From: a virus
Length of the DNA: 30,847 bases
IMG/VR virus record: IMGVR_UViG_3300030389_004692
Coordinates: 1-30,847 of that record
Strand: one strand, 5' to 3'
The notes under the pieces are model-generated. The model searched no databases and was not told the origin of the DNA. It saw only the letters and a program-made list of their open reading frames with translations. The position numbers and the translations under genes were made by a program. Shown in pieces: positions 23,263 through 30,518 of the stretch. Within the stretch, counting starts at the first letter, position 1; each line of letters starts with the position of its first letter.

Positions 23263-23717
23263 TGAATAAATTGTGTGTTTATTTGTGTAACTTTCATCGA
23301 GGTTAATTTACTAAGTTTATAGGCACGATATGCTTCTTTAAAAAATTTATCAGATGAAATAATATCACTATAAAATCTTGAGGTGGACATTGCAGACCTT
23401 TTCTTTGGGTTAGAAATCTGAATCCTAAAATAGTCATCAGTCAAATTAATTAGATTTTCAACTTCATCTAATTTAGTTTTTTTAAAGTCAATCACTTGAA
23501 ATAATTTTTTTAACTTAGTTGGGTTAAGATAATTTAAGTTCAAACCTTCAATATTTTTTGTGTTATTATTTTGATGTAAAAAAAGTAGTATGGGACGAGG
23601 ATCTACGACACCAGTTTCAGCATAGTTAAAAGTAACTATCATACCAGGTATTAGCCTACGAGATGGAACTGTTTGGACTGATTTAATTATTCGTCTGTTG
23701 TTGTATCTTCTCGCCAA
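23259..23717 (-). CDS. Conserved T4-like phage protein, unknown function, 152 aa (TTG start)
   Basis: The start is TTG (23715-23717) with GGAGAAG six to seven bases upstream, inside the end of the zinc-ribbon gene (35-base overlap). The N-terminus is basic (ARRYNNRR), followed by LIPGMIVTFNYAETG and a beta-rich stretch with HQNNNTK and EGLNLNYLNP. The pattern with xGLNLNYL is one I associate with small proteins of marine T4-like phages, possibly virion or assembly proteins, but I cannot name it. It is not an obvious glycan enzyme and may belong to the phage core. Confidence 0.6.
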   Translation of the reverse strand: MARRYNNRRIIKSVQTVPSRRLIPGMIVTFNYAETGVVDPRPILLFLHQNNNTKNIEGLNLNYLNPTKLKKLFQVIDFKKTKLDEVENLINLTDDYFRIQISNPKKRSAMSTSRFYSDIISSDKFFKEAYRAYKLSKLTSMKVTQINTQFIQ

Positions 23718-24084
23718 TTATCTTCTCCATTTTTTCTACCATTTTGTAAGCATCAGTAAATGTCGGAACTATTACTTCTGTTTTAGGATCTTGATGAGCA
23801 TAAACCCTCCACTTTAATTTTTTATCCTCTACCATCGGAACAACTTGATAATTTGCTGTAGCGAATACGGATGGTGCCCAATACCTATGATTACCAGTCT
23901 CAACACATACATCCTTAAAGTCTTTAGGAAATGGTTTAATATGAGTCTTCATTTCATTATTAGAAGCAAACCCACACGATAAACACTGCATATTCTGTTC
24001 AGTATCACCTAATAAAACCATTGACTCCTCTATATCACTACAAGTGTCTAACGGGCACTTTACTCTTAACACAAAATCTTCCAT
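23683..24084 (-). CDS. Zinc-ribbon protein, unknown function, 133 aa
   Basis: Four cysteines in the first 40 residues (VKCPLDTCSD and QNMQCLSCGF) form a likely zinc ribbon. The rest has NHRYWAPSVF and a basic, aromatic middle without a recognised motif. It begins one base within the stop of the preceding GT4 gene and its end carries the ribosome-binding site of the next gene. Small zinc-ribbon proteins are common in T4-like phages; a part in transcription or in virion assembly is possible. No function assigned. Confidence 0.65.
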   Translation of the reverse strand: MEDFVLRVKCPLDTCSDIEESMVLLGDTEQNMQCLSCGFASNNEMKTHIKPFPKDFKDVCVETGNHRYWAPSVFATANYQVVPMVEDKKLKWRVYAHQDPKTEVIVPTFTDAYKMVEKMEKIIGEKIQQQTNN

Positions 24085-25439
24085 TAAGTTACCTTTTTTA
24101 ATTTTGGTAATTTAATTTTTGCTGGTTTTTGTTTTTCATCATTTATTTTTTTCAGTTTTGGTAACTTTAGATTAACTGATTGAGGTAATCTAGTCAATAT
24201 ATCATCAACAATACCATTAAATTTTTCTGCCATCGCCTTTAAAGAAAACTCTCTTCTATTTCTTTTACCCAAACGAATAGCTTTCTTTTGTATTAATTTT
24301 CTTTTTTTATGAAAAGTTCTAATCTTTCTAACTACATCGGCCTCGTTAACATCAAACCACTTGGAAGGTTCTACAATGATTGGCGTCCACAAAGCTGATT
24401 TGGGCACTTCTTTTAAAAATCCGTCTATTAACATGGATTCTGAATCAGTTAAAAAGTCAAGATGTCCACTCCATTTTGATGCTATCACAGGTAAGTCACA
24501 GCAACTCGCTTCTAACATTGGTCTTCCAAATCCCTCACCATGAGTGCAAGTAATAAAAGCACCAATCTTTGGGTGGTTATAAAGTGTTGACATTTCTTCG
24601 ATAGTAAAATCACCATGTATTAAATAAATATTAGGTAAATCCACACCTGTAAACATTCTTTGAACTTCTTTTATTTTCTTTTTAGTATCTTCTCTATCAA
24701 GAATACTAAAATTAGCACCGTTAGTCTTAAGAACAAGTGCTGGTGGGTTAGGAATATTAGCAAAAGCTTTTAGAAAACACTTTATCATTACACCAATATT
24801 TTTTCTATCTTCACCGAAACCACCTTTACCCCATTGACCGACATGAAGATAGGCATACTCTTCTTCAATAAGTTTACTTAACTCATTATATACACTTTTT
24901 TCTAATTGATGTTTTTCTTTCGGATAATATATGTCGGTGTCTACCCCCTCGAACAACACACTAATTGGTTTCTCATTTTTGACCTCTCCAGCTTTTTGTT
25001 TTTTGCCATTAGGTAAGTCTTCCATCTTATCATAAGTGCATTTATTAAACGTATCTGCTGTAAATTTAGATGGCACTATATTGAAGTTCATACGATTCAT
25101 ACCATCCAAAAATTCAGGTGAAACCACATTTGTTTCTACACCAGCAGTTATACCAATATTAACTTTTGCACCGGTGGCAAACTCATTTGGTATTCTGATG
25201 TCAATAAGAATATCTGGTTGACCTTGTATTTGTTCTTGAGTTACAAAAGTATCTAATAACTTTTTATGTCTCAAAACATCTGGTCTTAGATGATTTCGTG
25301 GTGTGTTTCCCCATTTGACATCAATACATTTAATATCCAAATCTTCTCTATCCATAATTGAATAAAAAAGAGAACGAGCATGGTCACCGTAACCACTACG
25401 AGTGTTGAAAGGTGCAATCATTAACACATTTCGTTTCAT
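24084..25439 (-). CDS. Glycosyltransferase family 4 with basic C-terminal tail, 451 aa
   Basis: Two Rossmann parts of a GT-B enzyme are visible. The first begins VLMIAPFNTRSGYGDH; the second has YLHVGQWGKGGFGEDRKN and the donor-binding E-x7-E motif in HGEGFGRPMLEASCCDLPV near 305. The last 30 residues repeat KLPKLKK twice with a Lys/Pro/Asp/Glu linker, a strongly basic tail not normal in GT4. It forms a pair with the GT4 gene before it (4-base overlap). Paired GT4 genes of this kind also occur in cyanophages, as far as I recall. Acceptor may be a protein, DNA or a lipid-linked sugar. Confidence 0.85.
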   Translation of the reverse strand: MKRNVLMIAPFNTRSGYGDHARSLFYSIMDREDLDIKCIDVKWGNTPRNHLRPDVLRHKKLLDTFVTQEQIQGQPDILIDIRIPNEFATGAKVNIGITAGVETNVVSPEFLDGMNRMNFNIVPSKFTADTFNKCTYDKMEDLPNGKKQKAGEVKNEKPISVLFEGVDTDIYYPKEKHQLEKSVYNELSKLIEEEYAYLHVGQWGKGGFGEDRKNIGVMIKCFLKAFANIPNPPALVLKTNGANFSILDREDTKKKIKEVQRMFTGVDLPNIYLIHGDFTIEEMSTLYNHPKIGAFITCTHGEGFGRPMLEASCCDLPVIASKWSGHLDFLTDSESMLIDGFLKEVPKSALWTPIIVEPSKWFDVNEADVVRKIRTFHKKRKLIQKKAIRLGKRNRREFSLKAMAEKFNGIVDDILTRLPQSVNLKLPKLKKINDEKQKPAKIKLPKLKKVT

Positions 25440-26797
25440 ACTACCTCCATATGATATTTAGGTTGTGGTTTCCAATTATCGAAAGCACCATTCATAGAAT
25501 CGATAAAGTTTTGTCCCATTGCTTTTGAAGTCATTTCATTTTCCTCACAGAATTTTATACCTAATTGTCCAATTCTTTTTCTATCATTTTTATTCAAATC
25601 ATAAACTTTTTTTATTTGAACGGCAGCATCTGTGGGTTTACATCTATCATCAAAAATATAGGGTGTCATTGGAGAGCCTTGTAAAGACATGTTTGATGGA
25701 TAGACAGGAAATACCCACTCACCATGCTCTGTATAAGTACCATCATGATTAGAACCTAATTCAATGTAATCATCAGGCGTCAAAAATTTATCATGTTTTT
25801 TAAATCCACATTGGTCTTGTAAACCACCAGTAACATTAACGATAATTGGTGTCCCCACATTAAGTGCCTCACAACTACCTAATCCAAATCCCTCATTACT
25901 TGCTAAATTAATGTAAACATCGGCTGTATTAAATAATAAATTCATTTCATCATCATTAAAAGGTCTATTATCGGTATTATAAGTAAAACAAATATCGTAG
26001 TCAGGACACAAATGTTTGTGAACTCTTGGTAAGTCTGTTCCATTTTCATCTATGGGTGAACAATGAAATATTAAAACACATTCCCTTCTTTGCTCTGGTG
26101 TAAGTTCATCCATAAAGTATTTATACGATAGTAAAACATCACCAGGTTGTTTTCTTCTTATATTTCTGTTACTATAAAGTATCTTAAATTTTTTCTCAGC
26201 AATACCATGTTTAGAATCAAAATCTAGTAAAGATGTATTGTCATCTTCAACCTGGTAAAACCTTCGATTCGAAATACCGTGTGGTACATAAGTTATTTGC
26301 CAATCCTCATACTCACCTAATAATCTTTTATTAATACCATAAGTTTGTTTCGATATAGCCATCAGTAAGTCGGAACTTCTGTAATAATTTATATTGTATT
26401 GTGGATCTGGTAAATCATCCCAAATGTTATAATAAAAAATTGGAATTTTTCTACGAATCTCAGATTCCATATTATAAAACCAGATCCAAAAACGCGGATC
26501 AGTATAGTGGAGTATGGCATCTGGTTTTTCTAAAGCCATTACCTCTCTAAGAATATCTTCGTTTCCATATCCACTGACTGGATATATTCTAAGGTATCCA
26601 TTTTTTATTCCAAAATCTTTCTCAAGACCTTCAGACATATCAACAATCTTACCTTCCTCTGGATGTTTTATAGCACCACCAATTTGAACCCAATCGTATT
26701 CATGGAGTGTTTCAAACACAATATCTTTAGATACTGTTGCAACACCACTGTGCATTCTTAAGTCATCTGACATTAATAATATTTTTTTCTTAGCCAT
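25436..26797 (-). CDS. Glycosyltransferase family 4, 453 aa
   Basis: GT-B enzyme. Start ILLMSDDLRMHSGVATVSKD is the glycine loop of the acceptor domain. The donor domain contains FKILYSNRNIRRKQPGD and NEGFGLGSCEALNVGTPI, the E-x7-E motif. Two tryptophan-rich segments (PRFWIWFYN and WDDLPDPQYN) line the acceptor side. It precedes a second GT4 gene, and the two probably work in sequence on the same glycan. Overlaps the 80-aa gene by 8 bases. Confidence 0.85.
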   Translation of the reverse strand: MAKKKILLMSDDLRMHSGVATVSKDIVFETLHEYDWVQIGGAIKHPEEGKIVDMSEGLEKDFGIKNGYLRIYPVSGYGNEDILREVMALEKPDAILHYTDPRFWIWFYNMESEIRRKIPIFYYNIWDDLPDPQYNINYYRSSDLLMAISKQTYGINKRLLGEYEDWQITYVPHGISNRRFYQVEDDNTSLLDFDSKHGIAEKKFKILYSNRNIRRKQPGDVLLSYKYFMDELTPEQRRECVLIFHCSPIDENGTDLPRVHKHLCPDYDICFTYNTDNRPFNDDEMNLLFNTADVYINLASNEGFGLGSCEALNVGTPIIVNVTGGLQDQCGFKKHDKFLTPDDYIELGSNHDGTYTEHGEWVFPVYPSNMSLQGSPMTPYIFDDRCKPTDAAVQIKKVYDLNKNDRKRIGQLGIKFCEENEMTSKAMGQNFIDSMNGAFDNWKPQPKYHMEVV

Positions 26798-27032
26798 TTA
26801 TCAAATTCCTTACATCATCCCCTTGATAATCAATAGGAAAATATTTTTTCAAAACATTTAATTTATCATCGTAATCAGCAATAAATGCTAACTCTTTTTC
26901 TATGGTTTCCATTATGTCTGAGTGTTCAGGCACGCCAACTGAATTGTGTAAAAGATTTTCAATATTCATACGGTGTTTTTCTATGTGTGCCTCAAAGTGA
27001 ATTTTACTAGCTCTGATTAATTCTTCTCTCAT
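26790..27032 (-). CDS. Small helical protein, unknown function, 80 aa
   Basis: Predicted to be almost wholly helical, with His- and Glu-rich first helix (ASKIHFEAHIEKHRMNIENL) and a second helix (ETIEKELAFIADYDDKLNVL). No catalytic motif. Starts with TAATG overlap to the gene before it and precedes the first GT4 gene by overlap. Might be a helper of the glycosyltransferases or a phage core protein; nothing in the sequence decides. Confidence 0.6.
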   Translation of the reverse strand: MREELIRASKIHFEAHIEKHRMNIENLLHNSVGVPEHSDIMETIEKELAFIADYDDKLNVLKKYFPIDYQGDDVRNLING

Positions 27033-27235
27033 TAGAATTGACTCCCACTTGTATGTAGTCTATCATACATTTCTATTTGTTCTTGTATAACATTATCATG
27101 TATGTATTGATGAATTGATCTATTCACCAACTTTTGTAAATTCATTGAAGAGTTCACGGTCTTAAACTTAAAATCTTCGTATAGAGTTCTAAGAATTTTA
27201 ACAGATGTTAACTTGGTTAAATTATCTTTTTTCAT
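27032..27235 (-). CDS. Ribbon-helix-helix-like small protein, 67 aa
   Basis: The pattern LTSVKILRTLYEDFKFKTVN followed by SSMNLQKLVNRSIHQYI fits a ribbon-helix-helix domain of the Arc/MetJ kind: a short strand, then two helices separated by a turn with small residues. Such proteins bind operators as dimers. It is the first gene after the AT-rich gap at 27236-27280, so it may control the following block. SD AAGGAATAGG lies just ahead of the ATG. Fold call is moderate. Confidence 0.6.
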   Translation of the reverse strand: MKKDNLTKLTSVKILRTLYEDFKFKTVNSSMNLQKLVNRSIHQYIHDNVIQEQIEMYDRLHTSGSQF

Positions 27236-27261
27236 AACCTATTCCTTATTGTTATAACTTG

Positions 27262-27277
27262 TATATATAAATATATA
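27262..27277. repeat. AT-only 16-base motif, copy 2, in gap ahead of glycan block A
   Basis: Same 16 bases as 14308-14323 (plus strand TATATATAAATATATA), placed 26 bases upstream of the ribbon-helix-helix gene. Its core TATAAATA (27266-27273) is the T4 late-promoter octamer but in the plus orientation, against the direction of the genes. Also nearly self-complementary. Both copies stand in the two clear breaks of the long gene chain, which is why they are noted. Function unproven. Confidence 0.45.
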
Positions 27278-27280
27278 CTT

Positions 27281-27697
27281 TCAGTTAATAACAAGTGTTT
27301 TTTTTCCAAACTTTTTAGCATAATTTATTGTTGACATAGAACCTTTAGCATCATCACCTCTTGGAATAAATGCAACTACATATTCTGAGTGAATTGCAAT
27401 CTGTTTATTACGAGCAAAAAAGTTTTTAACACTATATGGTTTACCATAATTTCTTTCATGTAAAGGACAATACAAATTGTGTGCCTTGTGTGCTGGCGGA
27501 TATTCCTCGTATTGTAAACCTAATTCAAGAGCATACTTTTTAGCATAAAAGTCAGCACCCCTTGATGCACCACCACTAACTATTATTGTATTGAAACCTT
27601 TTTCTGTTTTCAACTTAAATATAAACTCTTTTATTTTTTTTCGGTTTTCGTATTTACGACTACCTACTATACCTACTTTTAAAGGATTTTCCCCCAT
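27281..27697 (-). CDS. SLOG/DprA-like Rossmann-fold protein (DUF2493 type), 138 aa
   Basis: VGIVGSRKY (8-16) and VSGGASRGADFYAKKYA (40-56) are the nucleotide-binding motifs of the SLOG fold (DprA, LOG, YspA/DUF2493). The final part FIPRGDDAKGSMSTINYAKK has the GSM/STINYA segment common in this family. Such proteins bind nucleotides or nucleic acid derivatives and occur in phages next to nucleases. It overlaps the end of the RecB-like gene by 19 bases, so the two may work together in DNA processing. Precise role unknown. Confidence 0.8.
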   Translation of the reverse strand: MGENPLKVGIVGSRKYENRKKIKEFIFKLKTEKGFNTIIVSGGASRGADFYAKKYALELGLQYEEYPPAHKAHNLYCPLHERNYGKPYSVKNFFARNKQIAIHSEYVVAFIPRGDDAKGSMSTINYAKKFGKKTLVIN

Positions 27698-28542
27698 TCA
27701 CAATGCTCCGTATCATAAAATTCACAAAATTTACATACCTTACCTGGCTTCGCAGCATAAGTTCTTTCTAATAGATAGTTACCTTTCTCATCAAAGACAC
27801 CTTTTCTAAACTCCTCAAACTTCTCCATAGTCTTATTTATACTTGGAACTCCGTTTGCTGGTTCAAACTTCTGTAGTCTTGTGATTAGAAAATCAGGATT
27901 TTTAGCTATCTTTCTTTTTAAAATCAGAAACATTACATCTATCTTATCCAATGGGACATCGAATAACTCCGAGTAATATTTCTTATATAATAACAATTGA
28001 GATTTTTTATTAAAATCTTTCTTCTGATAATCTGTCCACCCACGAGTAGCAGTTTTTAGGTCAATGATTACAACTCTACCGGATATTTTATTTCTAATTA
28101 CAACATCCAAGTAACCCATCATATCAACACCTTTTTGAATATTCTTTAGAATTGGAACTTCTACACCTATTAACTCCCAATTTTGTTTCATAAAGTATTT
28201 ATTACGATACTTTCTGAAATGTTGTAAGATAGCAATACCATCTTGATAAAACTCCATCATCTCGTCTTGAGTACAAGGTAACACATCTTTACTCTCTTTA
28301 ATCTTAGTAAACTCTGAAACCATCTCGTCTTTTAACCTAGTCTCCATATTAAGTTTATCAGCCTCGACTATAGATTTATTATACATCACCGAAAGATACT
28401 CTTGAATTACAGTATGCATTGCTGTTCCAAAAAGAGTGTGTATGTTACCAACAAAAGTCCCTAATTTATCTATATAACGAAGTTTCCATTTAAGGTTACA
28501 ATCATTATAAGTGGTAAACTGACTATGTGAAATGTGAGCCAC
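27679..28542 (-). CDS. RecB/Cas4-like PD-(D/E)XK nuclease with likely Fe-S cluster, 287 aa
   Basis: The catalytic core reads MGYLDVVIRNK (Asp146), VVIIDLKTAT (Asp161, Lys163) and QLLLYKKYY (QxxxY near 182-186), the PD-(D/E)XK set of the RecB family. Cys15 in YNDCNLKWKLRY and Cys270, Cys273, Cys281 near the C-terminus (VCKFCEFYDTEHC) form the four-cysteine arrangement that holds a 4Fe-4S cluster in Cas4 and AddB. It is likely a single-strand or end-processing exonuclease for phage recombination. Start is GTG (28540-28542) with a one-base overlap on the ClpP stop (TAGTG). Confidence 0.85.
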   Translation of the reverse strand: MAHISHSQFTTYNDCNLKWKLRYIDKLGTFVGNIHTLFGTAMHTVIQEYLSVMYNKSIVEADKLNMETRLKDEMVSEFTKIKESKDVLPCTQDEMMEFYQDGIAILQHFRKYRNKYFMKQNWELIGVEVPILKNIQKGVDMMGYLDVVIRNKISGRVVIIDLKTATRGWTDYQKKDFNKKSQLLLYKKYYSELFDVPLDKIDVMFLILKRKIAKNPDFLITRLQKFEPANGVPSINKTMEKFEEFRKGVFDEKGNYLLERTYAAKPGKVCKFCEFYDTEHCEWGKIL

Positions 28543-29144
28543 TATATAATCTCGTCAATCATCCCATATTCTAAACAAGTTTTCGCATCCCACATTAGGT
28601 CGTGTTTAAGTATTTCGTTAAGTTTCTTCATAGGAATCTTAGTATATTGCTTGTAGATATTCTTTATATTCTTCATCATTAAATCTAAATTTTGTTTTTC
28701 ATCTTCAAAATTTGAATACGTTCCCCAAAATGTAGTGGACAATTGATGAACTAACATATAAGAATTTCTACTCATATATCTTTTCTTACCAACTACTGTT
28801 AAGAATGTGGCGGCACTAGCAGAAAAACCATCAACATATGTCTCAACAGGAACTTTACATCTCAATATGGTGTCCATAGAAGCAATACCACTAACTATAG
28901 TCCCACCACCTGAGTTGATAAATATCTTTACTGATGGAGGTAATATATCAAGAGTTTTTGATAAAGTCAAGCTTTTACTTTCTAATTCACCAATTTTTTT
29001 GTTTAATTCAACACAAGAATTTCTGTTGACGCCTGAATAAAAATATATCTTGTTGTCTTGTACTGATATGTGTTTTTCATTAGCTGAAGCATCGGCTTTT
29101 CTTGGTTCTTTTTTCTTTTGTTTCTCTCCCCAATGTCTTTCCAT
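28542..29144 (-). CDS. clpP: ClpP-like serine protease, 200 aa
   Basis: The triad is complete: Ser110 in VDGFSASAATFL, His133 in MLVHQLS and Asp182 in LKHDLMWDAKTC. The substrate-cleft motif FINSGGGTIVSG near 75 and the C-terminal EYGMIDEII are also typical. The first 30 residues are very polar and may be a phage-specific extension. No Clp ATPase is present in the window, so it either pairs with a host ATPase or acts alone, for example in virion or host-protein processing. Overlaps the nuclease gene downstream and the Nmad1 gene upstream by one base each. Confidence 0.9.
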   Translation of the reverse strand: MERHWGEKQKKKEPRKADASANEKHISVQDNKIYFYSGVNRNSCVELNKKIGELESKSLTLSKTLDILPPSVKIFINSGGGTIVSGIASMDTILRCKVPVETYVDGFSASAATFLTVVGKKRYMSRNSYMLVHQLSTTFWGTYSNFEDEKQNLDLMMKNIKNIYKQYTKIPMKKLNEILKHDLMWDAKTCLEYGMIDEII

Positions 29145-29524
29145 TATTTACCCCATTTTCCATTTTTAACGATTGTTGCCATAATACCATAGTTAGATAC
29201 ATCCAAATAAGCATCTTCCATAGGTTCACCTTGAACTGCATTATCTCTACCACTCATTAGTAAAGTCTTAAGTCTTTGTATTTTATCATTCATTCTAAAC
29301 CAAAGACCTGTAAGTGATAAATGCACCTCTTCATCAGTTTGTAACATAGTACCAACTGAAATATTACCAGGACCATAATCGTGTTGTTTTTTAAGGAACA
29401 ACTCGTATTGTTGCCTCTGTAACCTTTTAAACTCTTTCGTCATAATTGGCCATTCTTTTTCCATTTGTTCTACAACTGGATGCACATCTTTTTCAACACC
29501 CAATTCTGTTTCTTTTATTTCCAT
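29144..29524 (-). CDS. Nmad1/DUF1599 family protein, 126 aa
   Basis: HDYGPGN (48-54), FRMNDKIQRLKTL (76-88) and EDAYLDVSNYGIM (103-115) match the pattern of DUF1599, renamed nucleotide modification associated domain 1: a DYG-N motif, an R-x-x-DK-x-RL helix and a D-x-x-NY helix. Members are found in phages and next to DNA-modification genes; the fold is MazG-like all-alpha, so a nucleotide-handling role is likely. One-base overlap with clpP. Chemistry not established. Confidence 0.75.
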   Translation of the reverse strand: MEIKETELGVEKDVHPVVEQMEKEWPIMTKEFKRLQRQQYELFLKKQHDYGPGNISVGTMLQTDEEVHLSLTGLWFRMNDKIQRLKTLLMSGRDNAVQGEPMEDAYLDVSNYGIMATIVKNGKWGK

Positions 29525-29525
29525 T

Positions 29526-29876
29526 TTATACCTTTATTACATTTGTTAATTGTATTAGAATAATTGATATCGCCAACAATAAACTAATTATTGTTTTAAG
29601 AGTCGGTATTTCCCCTATTAATGACCAAGCTAATAAACCAAACACGATTGTGCTAATACCAAATCCGGCTAACCTCATATTCCAAAAAGCACCAAAATAT
29701 TCAAAAGACCATTTTGTGCTATAAAAAAATAATGGTGCTATAATTAAACTTGTGGCGTACATCCACCATACGGACTGTAACCATTGTTTATTCCACACAA
29801 CCCATCCTTGTAATTGAAAGAAAGCAACTACTGAACCAATTATTTGAGCTATGACTGACATCCATAACTTATTCAT
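29526..29876 (-). CDS. Four-helix membrane protein, DMT/SMR-like, 116 aa
   Basis: Four hydrophobic stretches (about 5-24, 37-53, 66-88, 96-113) with short loops, the size and helix number of small multidrug resistance (DMT) proteins. The central GFGISTIVFGLLAWSLIGE has the GxxxxG-like pattern of those proteins, but the membrane glutamate of active SMR pumps (helix 1) is replaced by Gln/Ser residues. It may be a transporter relative or just a membrane insert. First gene after gp62 (ATGA overlap). Confidence 0.65.
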   Translation of the reverse strand: MNKLWMSVIAQIIGSVVAFFQLQGWVVWNKQWLQSVWWMYATSLIIAPLFFYSTKWSFEYFGAFWNMRLAGFGISTIVFGLLAWSLIGEIPTLKTIISLLLAISIILIQLTNVIKV

Positions 29877-30292
29877 TTAACACCCATCTTTTTTATTTCC
29901 TTTTCTGTTTTACCATATTTCGTAAGTAAAGATTTAAGTTCATTTTTAGTCATCAGTTTATAATATTCACCGGCTTGTATTTTACTGACCTCAAAGTATT
30001 CTTGAATGAAAGGAACAACCTTTTCATTAACCTTTGTTTTCTTACCACTAAGATACCTTAGAAAAGTTTTTTTATTTGGAAGTAAAGAACAATAGAACTT
30101 GTACACAGCAGAATGTGGCATTACTTCGATTGTTAATTTTTGAAAGTGATTAACAATTGGTAGATAATCATTATTCATACTTAAATAACGATTTACCATA
30201 AACGGACTAAACTTCTTTTGTTCTTCTTCTGAAAAACTATTCCAAGGTCTTTTCTTAGTGAATAGTTCATCTATCCACTTAAATAAGTTCAT
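29873..30292 (-). CDS. gp62: T4-like clamp-loader small subunit gp62, 139 aa
   Basis: gp62 joins four copies of gp44 to make the loader that places the sliding clamp (gp45) on DNA for the phage polymerase. The N-terminus FKWIDELFTKKRPWNSFSEE and the stretch SPFMVNRYLSMNNDYLPIVN are the signature of the cyanophage-type gp62; the conserved PHSAVYKFYCSLLP follows. At 139 aa it is close to the marine versions and shorter than T4 gp62 (187 aa). It stands near the end of gp44 as in T4, though a zinc-ribbon gene is placed between them. Overlaps that gene by 14 bases. Confidence 0.88.
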   Translation of the reverse strand: MNLFKWIDELFTKKRPWNSFSEEEQKKFSPFMVNRYLSMNNDYLPIVNHFQKLTIEVMPHSAVYKFYCSLLPNKKTFLRYLSGKKTKVNEKVVPFIQEYFEVSKIQAGEYYKLMTKNELKSLLTKYGKTEKEIKKMGVK

Positions 30293-30518
30293 CTAATTCC
30301 TGTAGTGGTAACATCTCTCCGCAATTCCCACAGTTGAAAACTTGGATTGGTGCAATAACTTCTTTACCAGTAGGTGAGACAATAGCCGATATTTTCTTGA
30401 TAACGTATGCCTGTATAAAAACAGGATTTTCACACTTTTGACATTTCATCGTATCGGCATCACTTAAGTCAATCTGAACTTGTTGTTGTGGTAATGGTTT
30501 TTTTGGTTTCATATTCAT
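30279..30518 (-). CDS. Zinc-ribbon protein between gp44 and gp62, 79 aa
   Basis: Two CxxC pairs (MKCQKCENPV near 24-33 and VFNCGNCGEML near 60-70) form a zinc ribbon around a beta hairpin (FIQAYVIKKISAIVSPTGKE). The start is ATG with GAGGAG at good spacing, overlapping the gp44 stop (ATGA). Placed within the clamp-loader operon, it may be a replisome or transcription accessory. No named family. I regard the gene as real from its motif and overlaps on both sides. Confidence 0.75.
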   Translation of the reverse strand: MNMKPKKPLPQQQVQIDLSDADTMKCQKCENPVFIQAYVIKKISAIVSPTGKEVIAPIQVFNCGNCGEMLPLQELDELI

